Shown: positions 6,180 through 6,637 of the stretch, in pieces
Position numbering within the stretch: position 1 is the stretch's first letter
How the letters are laid out: the number at the start of each line of letters is the position of its first letter
NCBI GenBank assembly: GCA_023252095.1
Contig: JAHEXN010000200.1
Span: 1-6,637 of the forward strand
Reading direction: 5' to 3'
Origin: Actinomycetes bacterium
GTDB lineage: Bacteria; Actinomycetota; Actinomycetes; Propionibacteriales; Nocardioidaceae
Length of the DNA stretch: 6,637 nucleotides
Made by a program: the position numbers and the translations under genes
The notes under the pieces: model-generated
The model's input: the letters and a program-made list of their open reading frames with translations, nothing else
Told to the model about the DNA's origin: nothing
Databases searched by the model: none

Positions 6180-6637
6180 CTAGGCGGGTTCGAGGCAGCT
6201 GAACTGCTTGCGGTACGCGAGAGGGGCCACGCCGCGCGCCTGGGTGAAGTGGTGCCGCAGGGTGGCGGCGTTGCCGAATCCGACGCGGGTGGCGATCTGC
6301 TCCACTGACAGGGTCGAGTTCTCGAGCAGCTCCTCGGCCAGTGCGACCCGCTGACCCGTGATCCACTGCAAGGGCGTGGTGCCGGTCTCGTCGCGGAAAC
6401 GGCGGGCGAACGTGCGCGGTGACATGTGCGCCTGTCGCGCCAGACGGTCGACCGTCAGCGGCTCGTCGAGGTGCGCGGTGGTCCACGCCAACAGCGGCGC
6501 GAGGGTCTCGGCCTCCTCGGCGCGGACGGGCGCCCGCACGAACTGCGCCTGTCCGCCGTCGCGGTGCGGCGGCACGACGATGCGTCGGGCCGTGGTCGCG
6601 GCGACACGCGCACCGTAGTGGCGGCGCAGCAGGTGCA
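6180..6637 (-). CDS. GlxA-type AraC-family transcriptional regulator, C-terminal part (5' end outside window)
   Basis: The frame stays open to the window edge, so this is the 3' half of a gene; 151 full codons plus a stop are visible, against about 320 residues for the family. The visible N-terminal stretch (HLLRRHYGARVA, then RRIVVPPHRDGGQAQFV) is the characteristic linker joining a DJ-1/PfpI-like domain to the DNA-binding domain in GlxA-type regulators. It is followed by two AraC helix-turn-helices: LTVDRLARQAHMSPRTFARR, and LSVEQIATRVGFGNAATLRHHF ending in GVAPLAYRKQF. A GTG at 6575 should not be used as the start, because homologous-looking sequence continues upstream of it. It is convergent with the ligase, leaving a 36-nt gap with no clear terminator. 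The target genes and effector are unknown; the missing half should carry the ligand-sensing domain. Confidence 0.88.
   Translation of the reverse strand, partial: HLLRRHYGARVAATTARRIVVPPHRDGGQAQFVRAPVRAEEAETLAPLLAWTTAHLDEPLTVDRLARQAHMSPRTFARRFRDETGTTPLQWITGQRVALAEELLENSTLSVEQIATRVGFGNAATLRHHFTQARGVAPLAYRKQFSCLEPA

Noticed and set aside
1..6637. Mobile elements, attachment sites, CRISPR repeats, tRNA, toxin-antitoxin or defence genes
   Set aside because: I found no transposase, integrase or recombinase motifs, no direct-repeat arrays and no tRNA-like folds. All coding capacity is accounted for by six ordinary genes.

Overview
The window is very GC-rich, with strongly G/C-biased third codon positions and GTG starts. 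It holds a group 2 sigma factor of the SigB/HrdD type next to a GGAAT-N18-GTT promoter. Together these point to an actinobacterium. The gene set would suit a Nocardioidaceae-like (Nocardioides or Aeromicrobium type) chromosome, but that placement is an impression from sequence style and not a search result. There is no sign of a plasmid, prophage, insertion sequence, CRISPR array, tRNA or rRNA. This looks like ordinary chromosomal housekeeping sequence.

Layout, left to right. (1) 1-2163 (+) is a complete oligopeptidase B-type serine peptidase with its Ser-Asp-His triad intact. (2) 2164-2267 is a short intergenic region with a GC-rich palindrome and a very good match to the SigH/SigR thiol-oxidative-stress promoter consensus, followed by a strong ribosome binding site. 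(3) 2268-3221 (+) is a group 2 sigma-70 factor (SigB/HrdD-like). (4) 3218-3817 (-) is dephospho-CoA kinase coaE, convergent with the sigma gene and overlapping its stop codon. (5) 3828-4664 (-) lies 10 nt upstream of coaE in the same direction. It encodes a membrane-anchored or exported protein with a bacterial SH3 domain and a C-terminal M15-peptidase-like domain, probably acting on the cell wall. (6) 4665-4823 is a divergent promoter region with a recognisable minus-strand promoter, a CRP/GlxR-type site and a leader inverted repeat. (7) 4824-6143 (+) is a compact AMP-forming acyl-CoA ligase. (8) 6180-6637 (-) is the C-terminal half of a GlxA-type AraC-family regulator whose 5' end lies outside the window.

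How the parts may work together. The sigma factor gene appears wired into a stress hierarchy, in which an ECF sigma factor (SigH/SigR) switches on the SigB-like sigma factor. That arrangement is known from Streptomyces hrdD and from mycobacterial and corynebacterial sigB. The wall protein and coaE form a probable two-gene operon read from a promoter near 4735-4762. A CRP-like site sits about 64 bp upstream of its predicted start, a class I activator position, and the same site lies just before the start codon of the acyl-CoA ligase. A cAMP signal could therefore raise one transcript and lower the other. CoaE makes CoA and the ligase uses it, which is a thematic link only. I found no previously undescribed multi-gene system; the best leads are the two regulatory sites.
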